A stretch of DNA of 64,000 bases from contig OY728165.1 in assembly GCA_963277665.1 (NCBI GenBank), forward strand, positions 1,148,488,050 through 1,148,552,049, written 5' to 3'. How positions within the stretch are numbered: the first letter of the stretch is position 1; the number at the start of each line of letters is the position of its first letter. The notes under the pieces are model-generated. The model was given only the letters and a program-made list of their open reading frames with translations, was not told where the DNA came from and did not search any database. Origin of the DNA: Viscum album. Lineage: Eukaryota > Streptophyta > Magnoliopsida > Santalales > Viscaceae. A program made the translations under genes and the position numbers. Shown one piece after another: positions 25,860-39,042 of this stretch.

Positions 25860-26050
25860 GTTTTATGCATAGAAATCCAATCCATTAATATGATGACATA
25901 AAATTCAACCAAATGAATAATGTCATGATTTTCAGGAAACACATTCCCACAAACATCAACCAGAGAGTAATCATATGCTTGAGATGAAATCATCATACCA
26001 TTATGTTTTTTCACTAATAATTTCACATATAATTGTTTGGGTGGAATCTT
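25860..26050 (-). pseudogene. Gypsy protease domain (decayed)
   Basis: The minus-strand frame 25844-26026 ends in VCGNVFPENH...EFYVIILMDWISMH, matching the C-terminal half of the retroviral-type aspartic protease of chromoviruses (typical FDVILGMDWL). The upstream D-S/T-G active-site stretch is not clear. It lies between Gag and RT as expected. Confidence 0.8.
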
Positions 26051-26379
26051 AAAAACCTTAGAAAATTATTCAAATATGAAAGAGTGGGTAGATTTAGAAT
26101 AAAATAATACACTTGAAGTTCTAGAATGGGTGGTAAGTGTAGCTTTCACCCTATCATTATTTCACCAATCATGAGAAATAGTGATCACATGTTATTTACC
26201 CTTTTCCCTTAGATTAATATGATTCTAATGACGACCATCATCACTAAAATATGGGTTTGAGAACTGGTAATCATAATTCCCATCATCTTTACACTTGAAG
26301 AACTGAATTGTGGGATGTTCATTCTATGAAACTTTCCATCTATTTGCATCATTAGACAACTTCTTCCCAAAAGTTCTGA

Positions 26380-27110
26380 AATAAATTTCCCTATGGCCTT
26401 GCCTTATTAAATTAAAACATTTATTATACCCCATAAAACAATTTCCTCTATGCTTCTTCCCACACATAGAAAATAAGGAAAATATCATCTTCTTTTATCC
26501 ATGGTTTTTAGATTTTCCTTTGATCTCTATCTTCCTTTTCTTGTCAAAACCATGAGATTGATATGTAACTCCAACATTCATTTCATCCTTGATTTCACAA
26601 TGCACAATATCTTCATAACTACTACGGTCACTTATCTCCAACACCCTTATGAGACTTGGGTTTATGAAATTGGAGAAACTATCAACATTACATTTAGGTT
26701 GGATGATAATACCAAAATTTTACCTTGCATGTCTTGTAAAATTATCATAATAGGTACCGACAAATGCATCATCATTTTTCATTAACTCAAGGAAGTCCTT
26801 TTCAATATTCATATGAATAAAGTGAGGAAAGTTCTTATTAAATAATAATTTCTTGTACTCATCCCAATCCATGGGTTCAATTTCATATTGCTTCTGTATA
26901 TTCTTGATTATAGTCCACCACTAGTCCTCTTCCCATTCTAATCAAAAAATAACCAGAATGATTTTTTCAATTTCAAAACCCTGGAGGATAGAAAATATCT
27001 TTTCAGTGGTACCAATCCATTTTTGTACCACAAGTAGATCAAAAGACCCTCTGAAATAATGTGGACGTTGAATCTTGAAGGACTAAATAGAATGTTCTTC
27101 CCCCCATTGC
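26380..27110 (-). pseudogene. Gypsy gag with CCHC zinc-knuckle remnant (decayed)
   Basis: The minus strand near 26945-27080 reads RPHYFRGSFDLL..QKWI..TEKIFSILQGFE, the conserved plant gypsy Gag (PF03732-like) entry. Near 26790-26870 lie a W-E-F-type stretch and KDFLEL. Near 26380-26470 comes CGKKHRGNCF.GYNKCF...RQGH, the chromovirus zinc knuckle, in which one knuckle cysteine reads otherwise. Frames shift several times. The open frames on the + strand at 26501-26785 and 27059-27274 are antisense shadows. Confidence 0.88.
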
Positions 27111-27778
27111 TCATTTGGAAGTCTAGAATGATTAATAGATTAAGAAATTTGCGTAGGAATAACAATGAGATTTTACATTCCATCACCCATACCATTAGGT
27201 TTATTAAGAGTAAAATTATTTCGTTGTCTATCACAATCACCATTAACACAGTTCCTTCGGGTTCTAACCACTAACTAGAACAAAATATCCTAGAGTAAGA
27301 AACAATTATCCTAGTGAGGAACCACATAATCATAAAAAACACTTATAAGATATATAAATTAGGAACCCTTATATAATATATGACACCTTAGGTTTATACT
27401 AGGTTATTCATAGCTGAATTATATTTAAATACTTCATGATTGTTCATTAAGTGTTTTTAAATTCCCAAAGGATATCCTCCGGGAGTGTTTAACCGAGTGT
27501 GTGGGAAGTCCCATTATCATGCACTAGTTCCCGATCAAGTCTAGATCAAGATAGTGTTTTCAAGGTTATTACCCCTCTGAATATATGTTCTAGAGGCACA
27601 TCCACTTATAGTATCTAGATAAGTATTTATTTCTAGGAAACCACTCACTCTTTCCTTTACCAAAATTCAGGTATGTTTTTATATACCATTCCTCATCCCT
27701 ATACTTATCCTTAGACATTTCATTAGGGTTCTCAATATGGTTTTCCAACCCTAGGTTCTAGAGGATTACTAAAATTTT
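27111..27778 (-). other. Gypsy 5' leader between PBS and gag
   Basis: Several hundred bases of untranslated leader plus the decayed start of gag. No separate gene is seen. The start codon of gag cannot be fixed because the N-terminal part is broken. Confidence 0.6.
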
Positions 27779-27790
27779 TCTATGATACCA
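27779..27790 (-). other. Primer binding site (tRNA-iMet-like) of gypsy element
   Basis: The minus strand reads TGGTATCATAGA, two bases after the LTR end (...ATA, GT). It matches TGGTATCAGAGC closely and fixes orientation and the 5' LTR boundary at 27793. Confidence 0.88.
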
Positions 27791-27792
27791 AC

Positions 27793-30700
27793 TATTGATA
27801 CCTTATCCTAAAATACATTAACATTACATCATTTTTATAGAATACTTAATATATTACACAAATAGGTACCCAAAGAACGTATTAATTTAGTGCCTTTGGA
27901 AACATGGAAACATAAACACTGGTATATAAGTGAGCTTCATTATCTCCCAATAGGTTCTTCATGACTAAATAAATTCTTACATGCATCATAAATAATACAT
28001 ATCTTGATAAACTTGGTAAATGAAACATAAAAATCACTGATCTTAGATGGTCTGTAAGGGTAAACAAGATAGATATGTAAGCATAATCATGAGAATAAGT
28101 GTATGAAAACATGATCATGAAAATAGAAGATCATACACAGTATATCAATGATAATAAAAACAATTCATGGAATAAATATTATTAGTTCATAAGACATGAA
28201 TCATATGGGGATCAATAGAATATTCCACGAAATTATAACATATGAATTAGACATGAAATTGTGGAAGACACATAAACATGTAATATCATTCCCTCTAACT
28301 AATGGCGCATTTCAAAAACATAATAGGGTACTTCATTTGGACTATACCTACTGGAAGGGGCACACAACCATCCCCAGACCTAGTCCTTTCCATATAAGGT
28401 ATCTAGTTTCTCATTCATCCCATAGTGTATCGGGTTTCCCCTTCTTCTTATAGTGGATCAAGCCCATTGACTTGTTCCTATAACCATCTCATGTGATATA
28501 AATATTTACCCAATACATTGGAGGGAGATAAAGGTCCCACCCATCTCATAATAAAATCATACATACATGTTCCATAAGAACATAAAAAATCATAACATAA
28601 CCCATGAAATGAAATGGGTATCATAAGGATGTAATCATATCATAACCAATTGAAAAGATAAAGGTTTCATAATAATTTTCATCAAATCATAACCTATGAA
28701 AAGAAGCGGGTTTCATAATCATATAACTTGTGAATGAGAATCATGTTTCATAAATATTGTAACATAAAAACATAAAACATTCAAAGAAAGGATATGAATG
28801 GAAAATTTGGATAATTTACCATAAAATTATGAGTAAAACCAGTGGATTTTATCTCAAATTGAAAATAATTTTGAAATATCTTTTTTCTAAAAATTCTTAT
28901 AGAAAATATATATTATGATTTGAACAATTCTTTTCAAAACATAAAATATTTTTTAAAACATTTTAATTAAAAAATATTTTTTAAAACATATAACGGAATC
29001 ATCGAAAACCATAAAAAATTTCAAAATAATTTTTCAAATAAAATTATCTTCAGATATAATTTTAAAACCATTTTTTAAAACATGATTTTTTGAATAAAAA
29101 ATATTTCCAACTGAAGAGAGAAACAAGGTTTTGAATTATTATAAACATTTTCTTAATTATATTAAGATCAAAATAGTGAAAAAATGGTACTAATTCATGA
29201 ATATATCTTTAACATATAGAGTATAAAAAAAATTCATGGGTGTTATTTAGAGATTTATCATAAAATTTCATTAATGAAAGTATAATCATAAACAATCACA
29301 ATAAATGATGAGATTGTTGAAATAAATTCCTACCACTTTGGTAACATTGAATCAGACACCCCATGTAAGAAAATGAATTCAAATGAAACATAAAATATCA
29401 TGAAAATAATGATATTTATTATATAACATTTTAAATGGTAGTATATACACTTCGTAAAATAATATAGGTTCATAACAAAACATGTGTCTCAAAGAATGCA
29501 AATTGAGAGAAAACTACCTTACTGATTTGATAACTTTTGAACCATCAAACCCATTGAAAGAGAGATCATAAAATGGATATGTAAATAACCATAAATTTGA
29601 GGATAATATTCTTATAATAAATTAATGGGAATTATATATACTACAAAAAAATGAGCGGTGAATAAGGCTTAAGTCTTGCGGAATTAAAGTGTGTCTAGAA
29701 ATCCCCCGACGTTATGTCCTGAATGTCTTCGTACTAGATAAAAAATATTCTATAATAAGTTTAAGCTTATTATAAATCTTTTACAAAACCGTTTTCAATT
29801 ATATAATACCATATATAATTTACTTATTACCTTATATTACCTATTCATTAACAATTATATGTAAATGTTACATTTTGGGCAATAAGCACTTTGTTTATGA
29901 CATGTGTTTTGATTTGTTATATTTTTGGTCCTCATAGTTATACCATGATATACATAATGTAAAACATGATACAAATATCATACATAAACGCACAAACACA
30001 GAGATATATATATTCAGTATATATTTATTTATAGTAATCTATAAAAGATAGAAATATGTAATAGAATACACCATTAGGAGATGATAGGCAGTACATACAC
30101 ATGATTGTAGTTTCTATTTTATTGTCATATTAAAAGAAAAAAGTAAATGAAACATATATAAAAATATATTATAATTACAGTGTAATTATAATTTCATATA
30201 AATCATAAAGTTTTAATAAACTCATCTTTAATACAATCCAAGTAAAGTTTGAATGAATCACATCTCTTTGAGGAGGCGGCAATCCACACTTCCACAGACA
30301 AAGTTATCATCTTTACACAAAATGGAAAGCATGAAGGTATGTTTTATATAATAATTAGAGAATCATAAAGACATCATTAATATCATAAATATCATATAAA
30401 AATATAATTTACATCATAATTACCTACCATGAGAGGTGGTAAATCAAAAAATAACGACATTGTTTTTTGAGACGGTAGTCCATCATACACACGAATGATA
30501 AGTTGGTTAATAATTTAATGGAAGTGTGCGCATGTGTAAGTAAAAACCTTAGAATAAAAAAATATAAGTATATTTAGGATACTTATATTATTATATAACT
30601 CTTTAATATGAACAATTCATGGGGTAAATAATGAAAATAAAACAAAAGAGCTTGTAGAATGATATTAGATATTCTTTCAGTAACTTCTCTTGGTTTGCAT

Positions 30701-31946
30701 CAAAGGGATTCCTAGGTTGGATTTATGTCCAAAGGGAAGATTCTAGGATGATGGGAGTAAGATTGGGAGGATATTGGTGTAGTGGTTGGATGATCCAAAT
30801 GGCATGAGTGGTGTGATTATGTGTGGGGGGGGGGGGTGAGTGACCTTATATAGTGGATGACGAGTGGTATTCTTGTAAATATAAAAAGGCTAACACTATT
30901 GAGAGGTATAATTTTAATCACATACCTCCAATATATTTTATTTTTCAATAAAATCGTGGAATTGGTATAAATATGTCTAGATAATGGATTTTGGACATGT
31001 TTCTATGTTATTTGGCCCTTTAAAATATTGTTCAACTACTAAGTAATTTTATTTTACATTAAATGCGGTGATTAATTTTAATTACTTTCACTAATATTTT
31101 TTTTAAAACTAAGTTGAACTTATTATTAATTATAAATTATTATTATTGTGAATATTGAATCCAATTTTTTAATTCTAATCATATAAGTGGCATAAATTTA
31201 TTTAAAATTAATCCCACATACATGTCACGATAGTGGGTTTTTTAAGAGAAAATGTTTAAAAGTTTGAAATCATTTTATATCTAATTTCAATGTGAAATTA
31301 TATACATTAAACTAAATTGGATTAATTGATATAAAATTGATGTAATTAAACTTTAAAACCAAATGAAAATATAATTTACCAATATAAATATATTATATGA
31401 AAAAATAGTATTGAATTAAAATTTAGTATTTTTCACTATTAATCCAAAAATATTGTTTTCTAGAAAAATACTAACAAATCATGCTAAAATAATTTCAAAA
31501 TTATGAATCCAGAAATAAAATTTATTTTGTTAAATTAAATTCCAAAAATTATCTAAAATTTATTTTATTATTATTCACAAAAGAATATAAAAAGAAACTC
31601 GTTTGAGAAAATTATGTTTTCAAGCATATAAAGACTATATAAAAATATGATTTATTTATGTAAAACAACTGTAAATATTATTTAAAATATTATTTGTTAG
31701 TATTCATATTACGGAGTTGAATTTATATGTTATATCTATCTCATTTAAATCATTATAATAATAAAATATTATTTTTGTAGAGACTCAGTGTTGCGTGTAA
31801 TGAAATCCAAGTCAATATAGCTTGTAGCATAAGCTTATCTTGGTGTAGCGTATAAAAATAGATTAACTTGGTGTATAATGGAACATAATACACCAAAGAT
31901 ATTTAATTTACTTTAAAAAAGGTTAATAAAAACTCTGAGTGTTATA
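27793..31946 (-). repeat. 5' LTR of the gypsy element
   Basis: 4154 bp, only 15 bp longer than its partner at 12343-16481. The minus strand starts TATAACACTCAGAG (TG mutated to TA) and ends GGTATCAATA. It carries the three-fold motif near 30083, 30272 and 30470, and a 12-G run at 30825-30836 where the partner has only five G. Confidence 0.9.
30825..30836 (+). repeat. Poly-G run (12 G)
   Basis: An uninterrupted run of twelve G in 'gtgtgGGGG...tgag' inside the gypsy 5' LTR. The corresponding site in the 3' LTR ('gtatgtgggggtgag', near 15371) has five. Its length may be unreliable in sequencing. Confidence 0.8.
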
Positions 31947-32698
31947 GGTTTAATAATTATTCATGTTTGGTTGATATCATATATTCAGTCACCAGTTATC
32001 TGAGAGAATATTATGTGAGTTACATATTAAATAAACATTTAACTATTTGGTTATAAAAATATTTAATAAATATTTATTTATTGGGTTTTTGAATATAATA
32101 TTTATTTATTTTTCTGCAGACAAGTCAGTGATATTTATTTAATTAAAGAAATAAATAGTCTTTATTAATGGTTTGATAAAAATTGTGGAGGATTGTAAAA
32201 CCAAGTATAATGGTCTAGTGAGAAATGATATATGGAATATTATTTTAATTAATGTTAATTAATTTATTTAGTGAAATAATATTTATTTTATTTGTGATTT
32301 TATTGTAGCTGAAGTAAATAAAAATATTATTATTATTTTATAGGTGAGGTCCAATGAGATATAGAAAATAATAGGAACATGGGTGTAACTATTATTTATC
32401 TAATACTAGCATTAAATAAACCAAATTAATTCATTTCTAAATGTATTCTTCATTGGGAACAATTGAAGTTGAGAGATAATTCCCTCAATCCCTAGAGAGT
32501 TCCTCTCAGAGAATGTTCTTAAGAATGAATAGTGATCCACCACCTCTACCCTCTTGAGTATAGAGATTAAAAAATTAATCATTTCACCATGAATAAATTC
32601 TTATTGACATAAAAAATTGATTGAAAAAACATTTTAGATTTTCGTGATAGCACCAAAGGGTTCTATGATGAAGCTCAGTGGTTTTTTGGGAATGTGTG
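31947..32698 (+). repeat. Copia 5' LTR, middle part
   Basis: Resumes right after the gypsy element with 'tttaataattattcatgtttggttgat', matching 50668-50690 of the copia 3' LTR, and runs to 'ttctatgatg', matching 51466. It includes 'ccctagagagttcctctcagag' (cf. 51283) and 'agtgatccaccacctctaccctcttgag' (cf. 51332). Ends in GTGTG (32694-32698), the left target duplication of the next insertion. Confidence 0.8.
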
Positions 32699-33048
32699 TG
32701 TAAAGTCCCATGATTTTGAATTGGGTTTAAATATGATGGTTTTCAATTTTTTCCCATTTATTGATGGGTCGGTTTATAAACCAAGATCTAGAACATTATT
32801 ACAAGTGTTGGAACACTTTAAGGTGTTGTTTTTGGACTTGGGAATATACCTGATAATTTTCACCATTGTCCCGATGAATCTCGGGAGCACTAGTTCTAGA
32901 AAATTCCACTTTAATGGATCTACATGAGCAGCACATGGTCGCGATCCTACCTATGCAGCATACCCAGTTTAATATTTTATTTACTTTAATTAAATAATAT
33001 TAAACATTATATTTGTTTTTAAATAGAATAATGTGTTAATAATAATAA

Positions 33049-33050
<2 letters not shown>

Positions 33051-33094
<44 letters not shown>

Positions 33095-33096
33095 TT
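33051..33096 (+). repeat. (TTA)n microsatellite
   Basis: About 15 uninterrupted TTA/ATT units. The partner LTR has a shorter run at 39414-39433, so the repeat expanded or contracted after insertion. Confidence 0.9.
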
Positions 33097-35747
33097 GGTG
33101 TCTTAAATTAACCGGATGTTAAAAGATTTAAGTGCATGATTAATGGGGTGAAACATTTAGGTTAAAAGATTTTAATTGCATGATTAACAGGGTGAAACAT
33201 TTTTGTTAAAAGATTTTAATTTCATGATTAATTGGGTGTAACATTTATGTGAAATTAATTTGGATTTTGGGGGTGTCGAAGAATTGTTTAATTAAATAAG
33301 GTTATTCAAAGTTATGATGAAATTTTGGCATTAAACAGAGCTGTTAGGTTTATCAAAGATTTGAATAATAATAATAATGAGATTATTATTATTTTAATTT
33401 TATGAATGTTATAATCATTATTAATTATGGTCATTATTATTTTAAAGAATAATAATAATAGTTTTTGTGGGTTTCAGTTTGAGATGAATAATTCTATGGA
33501 AGGTAATAATAATAATGTTATAACTAGGATTATTATTATTATCCATGAAATTATAAATGTTATTAAATAAGTTTGTTACAATTAATTTTGGAGCTATAAA
33601 TATTATTTAATGAATATATTTAGTTTTTAGGTTAAAAAAATAATAAAATATAGGATAAGACTCTCCTCCTTCCTCCCCAAGCATAAGGAGGCGCAATCCC
33701 CCCTTTCCCCCCCTCCTCGCTACTTAAACTAGCAGGTCACTCTCCTCCTCCATGGCTGGAGCTTCCCCCCTCTAGTGTGACCTATCCCCTATTGCGTGAT
33801 CTCCTCCCCACATCAACCTCCAATAGTGCGCAAACCCCAGGTGGATCCCCTACAGTAGGCGTGACCCCCTTATGGGAAGAACTATAACGTGTGACTTTCC
33901 CCCCTCTGGTACTTTGTCCACGTATATTTCTACCCAAATTCTTTGTGGGTTGGGTCAGATTCAACAAGGTATGAAATTCTCTCATGCTCTCTTTCATTGC
34001 TTTGTAGTTTGATAGTGTTTTTGGTTCCTGATTTGTTTTTGTCTGAATTTAGAGTTTTGAGATAATACCCAGTTTTGATGTTCATCCTTCATTAAGGTGT
34101 GAAAATGGTGTTTTGGGGTCCTTTAGTCCATAATATAACATCCAATTCCATGTAATAAGTGGATGAACTCTTTTTTCTTCATCGCCTTTGTTTCAAGTAA
34201 GTTTTCTACTTCGTTGTTTTGTTTTTCCACCAACTAAATAGGATTCTACTATTTTATCTGAGTCCCTATTATCTAGATATAGGTGCATAGACCATGCTTA
34301 ATTGGTTTTGGTCTTTCGAAGTTGTTTTGGGGATTTGTTGATTTTTGTTACAGGTCATGAATGCATTTAAATATATATTTACATATATATATATGTACAT
34401 ATATGTACATACATATAAAGGTGGTGCATGTGTGATTGCGTACCATTTACAACTGATTGCCTCCAAGTACATTAAAGTACCACATAATTAAAATGATGTC
34501 ACCCTGAGGTAGGATCTCAAATCTATATCACTTTATTTAATAATTTTTTTCTTATTTAAATAATTTGAGATTATGAGTTTCCTTGATTATGGAAATACTA
34601 TATTTTCATTAAATGTTGATTAAAGATAAATCGTTGGTTCATGGTATCTTTATTTCATGCTTTCTTATGGTTGGGATTTTGTATGTATCCCTATTGATAC
34701 CGATACATGACATATTGAGGAAATACTTTTTATGTTATTAAATTATTCTTTCCATGTGTGATAAATGAAGAAATTACCATGTGTTGGTGTTCAGAATGTA
34801 TTACTAGCTATTGAAAATATGTTGATCATATGCCCTGAATATTAAATGGTTATGCAGGAAGCACCCATGGATCTTCCTTGTAAATGAAACTTAAATGGCG
34901 ATGGACTTGGACACCTTAGGTGTTCCTTATTAACTCGTGTCATGGATTGTTAATTATGTAAAAAATGGTATATTAGTTGGAGAATTAAATGATTGAATAA
35001 GACGGTATGGGTAATAGGGTAATTAATTAATTAATTAATTATCATGTCACTAGTTGACCAAAATTGTGGCCCTTACTAAATATTGAGAATATTGATTATT
35101 TTGACATGTTTAGTATATAAATTGTAAACTAGTAATAATTAATGGTTGGATTAATTATTACATGTAAAATGGTAAATGGATAATTAATTGATGAACTGGT
35201 TAAAGAGATATGAATTAATTAATTAATTTTTGAATTAAATAATTTTAATGCATTAATTGAAGATTGTGAATTGATTGTTTGTTATGACTGTTGGCCAAGA
35301 ATACCTTTTGATGCATGTTTTTTTCTATGATTTAAGTTGTTTTGTATGGAGTTGTTTAAAAATATGACAAGCTGTGTGATATGGTTTCTAAATATCTGGG
35401 CCTTGTTCAGCATGTTTGACTTGAGATGTTTATGAGGTGCATGTAGGTTGTTAATGTCCTGGAAAAATTACTACTTGAGTGGACATTTTGATACTTTTTA
35501 TATAATTGGGATAATTAAATTTTGATCTAACTTTTTAGTTAACTTTCTTGTGGCTAAGAATAATTAATTTTTAATTAATTATTAACTAATGAGATATTGA
35601 ATAGTTAATTAATTATTTAGTTATTTTATGGGAGATTTATGTTGTTAATTAGTTGTTGGATTAATTAAATGATTTGATTAATTAATTTATGAGTTAGTTA
35701 ATGGATGGATTTGGGGTGTTAGACATGGAGTTCTACACCAATGATAA

Positions 35748-35770
35748 ATATATATATATATATATATATT
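35748..35770 (+). repeat. (AT)n microsatellite in 5' LTR of LARD 2
   Basis: About 11 AT units. The same position in the partner LTR carries a longer run (42055-42085). Confidence 0.9.
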
Positions 35771-37078
35771 ATTGATAAACGGGTTGTGATATAAGGAATG
35801 ATGCTCCAAATAATAATGGGGTTCTAGACATGGAATTCTACACCAAGATTTCAAGGAAGTATTCTTTTAGGGGGAAGGGACTAATGCTCCAAATACCCAT
35901 GGGTTGTGAGACATGGAATGACACTCCAAATACTCACGAGGGTGCTAGAAATGATGTTCTACACCCATTAATTGACAATGGTCTGTGAGTCCAATTGGTG
36001 GTAAATGAAATGAGTTAAATGGTTAGTAAAAGTTGTTGTGACATAATGATATGTGAATTGAATATGAGAAAGGGTTCATACTTATTAATGAGTTGGGTGA
36101 ATCACTTTTTGGTGGACAAAACATGGATAGAATCAATATTTTTAGTTGATGGGCTAGGACATTGCATGTGAAAGATTATATTGAAAATATTAGAACATGT
36201 TATCCAATCCAAAGAACAAGCTTGGATTTGGTATATACTTTGATTATTTATATGATCTTTAGAGACATCTGTTGTGAGTGACTTATATGAGGATGTTGGG
36301 CATACGCTGTAACTCAAGAATTATATAATTTAATGATGTTTGAAAAAAAATGAAAATGAATGTGAGATGATTGTTGTGTATTAATGAGAAATGTATAATG
36401 CAGGTTCAGACACTAGCTGAGGGCTGAAGCAAGTCCTTTGGTATATTGGTACATTATACTGCTTACTTTATTTATGCATGCTTTCACTGTTTTAATTATT
36501 TATTGAATTTCTGGATTTGGGATAGACCCTGGTGGTCCCGACCTATTGAGATTTATATCTCACACCCTACTCAGGATGCTACTATACTGGGGCACCCTAG
36601 TAGATTCTATTTTGTTGCCGGATTGTGTCATTTTTATATACTTGGTGCATAGGAGTAGAGGACTGAGAGAAAGCTCAAGATGCTCAAGGATACCACTCTC
36701 AGGGCTTTGAATATTAGTTTATTTATTTTTGTATTGGAATTTAAAACATGTTGTTTTGTTCACTGTTTTCCATTTTGTGTCATTATCATGTCATTAATTC
36801 ATTACCTGTATAATTGGCGTTGGCCAATTTTATAAAATTAGTACTTTTTGTCTACCAATGCTTTGTCAATTATGTATTACTACTTCCGCTATTGATCATT
36901 ATTTACTCTGATATACTACTGTGGAACTATAATAAGAGGGTATAGTCTCCCCACTAACTATCCTTAAACCCTCACTATTAGTCGGAATCCTCTGGAATAT
37001 AGGGAGACGTTCTTGATGTCATGCGGTGACCGGTCCGACCGCTGGTTTAGGGGTGAGCCGGGTCGGGACATTACCAAG

Positions 37079-37090
37079 TGGTATCGAAGA
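37079..37090 (+). other. Primer binding site (tRNA-iMet-like), LARD 2
   Basis: TGGTATCGAAGA two bases after the LTR end (...TTACCA, AG). It matches the first seven bases of the TGGTATCAGAGC consensus and fixes + orientation. Confidence 0.8.
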
Positions 37091-39030
37091 CAATGTTTTT
37101 GTCATACTATGTTGGGGTTGATATAAATAAGACTAGGAATGTGTCAGCACTTGGGTTAATAGTCATGCTTGGGCTGATCACCCTATATATGGGAAATAAC
37201 CAGTGTCTAGGGTTTGGATTATTGTTCATGTTGTTCATTGTTACAATTGATATTATTTCACCTTGAGTGACTGGTGTATTTTCCGTAACTTATTGATTAT
37301 GAAAATTTTGAAAAATTTACATTGTCTTGATATAGAAAGGAAGTTTAATTACATGCATAATATTAGGTACTTATAGATTAACATTCCATACATACAGGCC
37401 ACATCATGTAGTTGCATTTGTAGGATTCTTGTTAATATGGATTGTGTTCCTTGAATATGTTTCATGCCTGGTACTTATTTAGAAAGCCTGATACTTATTT
37501 ATCTTGCCTTTTAGATATCATGTTTTAGTGACAAATTTAACCTTCTTGGGTGTTTATATGCTAGTATTCCTTTATGATTATCATTCTTAATAATTGTTCC
37601 ATGCTTCTATGTTAAAACATGCAGTTGTGTTACTGATTATGATTAAATGCTAGAGATATTTTGATATTTAATAAAGGATTATAAAGTTAAAATGTTAAAT
37701 GAATGTTGATTGTAATAAATGGGATCCAAATTACAGTGATAAGGTATATGAGAATCTTATCGATTGGTAGATGGCCGCCCACATGACTGAACCTTGTATA
37801 ACCTTAGTGCATGTGGGAATGGTTATAATTGTTAAACCATTGAGTTTTGATTGAATTAAACTATTTTGGATTGCTTTTGGAAGAACCTGGATTAGAATAA
37901 ATGGGACCCTATAAGGTTACCTCTATGTTAAAAAGAAATTTAGAAACTAAATTGCTTGTTTAAAATGATATGACACTGAACGTGAAATGATTTAAGAGGA
38001 TGTATGTGATAGCACGCCGATTTTTCCATAGGGATTTGTTTTGAAAACCAAGTGACTTGTTGTGAAAAATTACTTGTGTGTTTGATTAAATTCATTCATA
38101 TGTTTATAGTTTAAAATGAATTACATTAAGAGACTATCTCGTGAGACTCAGGTGTTTTGACATGCCGGTTGGTTTAAATTTTTGGCATTTATGTGAGAAT
38201 GTTTGACATGGTGATTGTGGTTCAAGGAACGTCACATGTGTGTTTAAGGTGTTTCATAAATAGTGCACTTGTAATTGGATAAAATTTTATTTCGACATCA
38301 TGGACAATCCTAATGTGGGTAGTGTCACATCGATTTCAGTAAACGTGTTAGCAGGTGACATCGAGATTTTTTGAACAGAGTCATCCGAAATTAGTTTTTA
38401 TGATCTTTTAGGTGACCTTGGATTTCTCTTAGTTTGATCTTCAAAATATGATGAGAATTTCCCCTATCCTGACCTCATCATGGTGATGCTAAGATTGCAT
38501 CGGTCTTACGCCACGCTAAAGTTTTAAATGTTGTTGGGATTGATGAGTGGATTTTATCTAGGTTGTACATAGGATACATGGTTTATTTGGGCTATTCATT
38601 CATTCTTGATAAGGAACATTAGTTTTTTTAATGTAGACTTGTGATGGCTTGACTTGTTAATGTCACTAGAGGCCATGTAAGGGCTTTGGTGTACATGTGG
38701 TTGGTGGTGTGATAATTTTAAAATGCACATGTCCAGTTTAAGGGTGAGTGTTGGTTTTTGAACCATAGGAAATCAAGAGAAACCAGTTTCTATTGGTTGA
38801 TCGAGATTTGATCATTTCATTGATGAAGTCCCTATAATGGCCTCAGAGGTAAGATCTATTTCAGTGTTTATTTGGTAAAGTGAGATTTCACTCAGGTTAA
38901 AATGTTTTAAATGTTGTTGGGCTTATGAATTTGGTTAATGATTTATTCGGCATTTCATAACCCAACACGACAGTTCTAACATGATTAAATAACCTTGGTT
39001 GGGGTTTCTAGTAGTTCTCTATGGCTTCTC

Positions 39031-39042
39031 AGGGAAAAGAAG
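39031..39042 (+). other. Polypurine tract, LARD 2
   Basis: AGGGAAAAGAAG lies 11 bases before the TGTAG start of the 3' LTR. It is slightly further away than usual; the LTR edge may have drifted. Confidence 0.55.

Larger units (their letters stand above)
12343..31946 (-). mobile_element. Ty3/gypsy chromovirus (Tekay/Del-like), nested in copia LTR
   Basis: Minus-strand element with LTRs 27793-31946 (5') and 12343-16481 (3'), a tRNA-iMet PBS, a PPT, and decayed gag-PR-RT-RH-INT in that order. The integrase-last order defines Ty3/gypsy. The Gag CCHC surroundings and the DLSYDEQ / ILDR-type integrase tail resemble Tekay/Del elements. Flanking bases TGTTT (12338-12342) and GGTTT (31947-31951) form a probable 5-bp target duplication. 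The joined flanks read through into the sequence found intact near 50665 in the copia 3' LTR. A solo LTR splits the integrase tail; without it the internal region is about 5 kb, normal for the group. Confidence 0.93.
32699..37076 (+). repeat. 5' LTR of LARD-like element 2
   Basis: Starts TGTAAAGTCC and ends 'gggtcgggacattacca'. Aligns over its length to 39054-43386, with shared blocks such as 'ggtgttgtttttggacttg', 'gatgtcaccctgaggtaggat', 'caggaagcacccatggatcttcctt' and 'tgataccgata'. Contains microsatellites (TTA)n at 33051-33096 and (AT)n at 35748-35770, several TTAATTAA-rich patches, and a locally GC-rich block at about 33660-33990. Short open frames at 33782, 34269, 36102 and 36446 are not intact in the partner. 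Confidence 0.88.

Noticed and set aside
26501..27274. Open frames on the + strand over the gypsy gag
   Set aside because: Antisense shadows. The minus strand carries the recognisable Gag and zinc-knuckle motifs.
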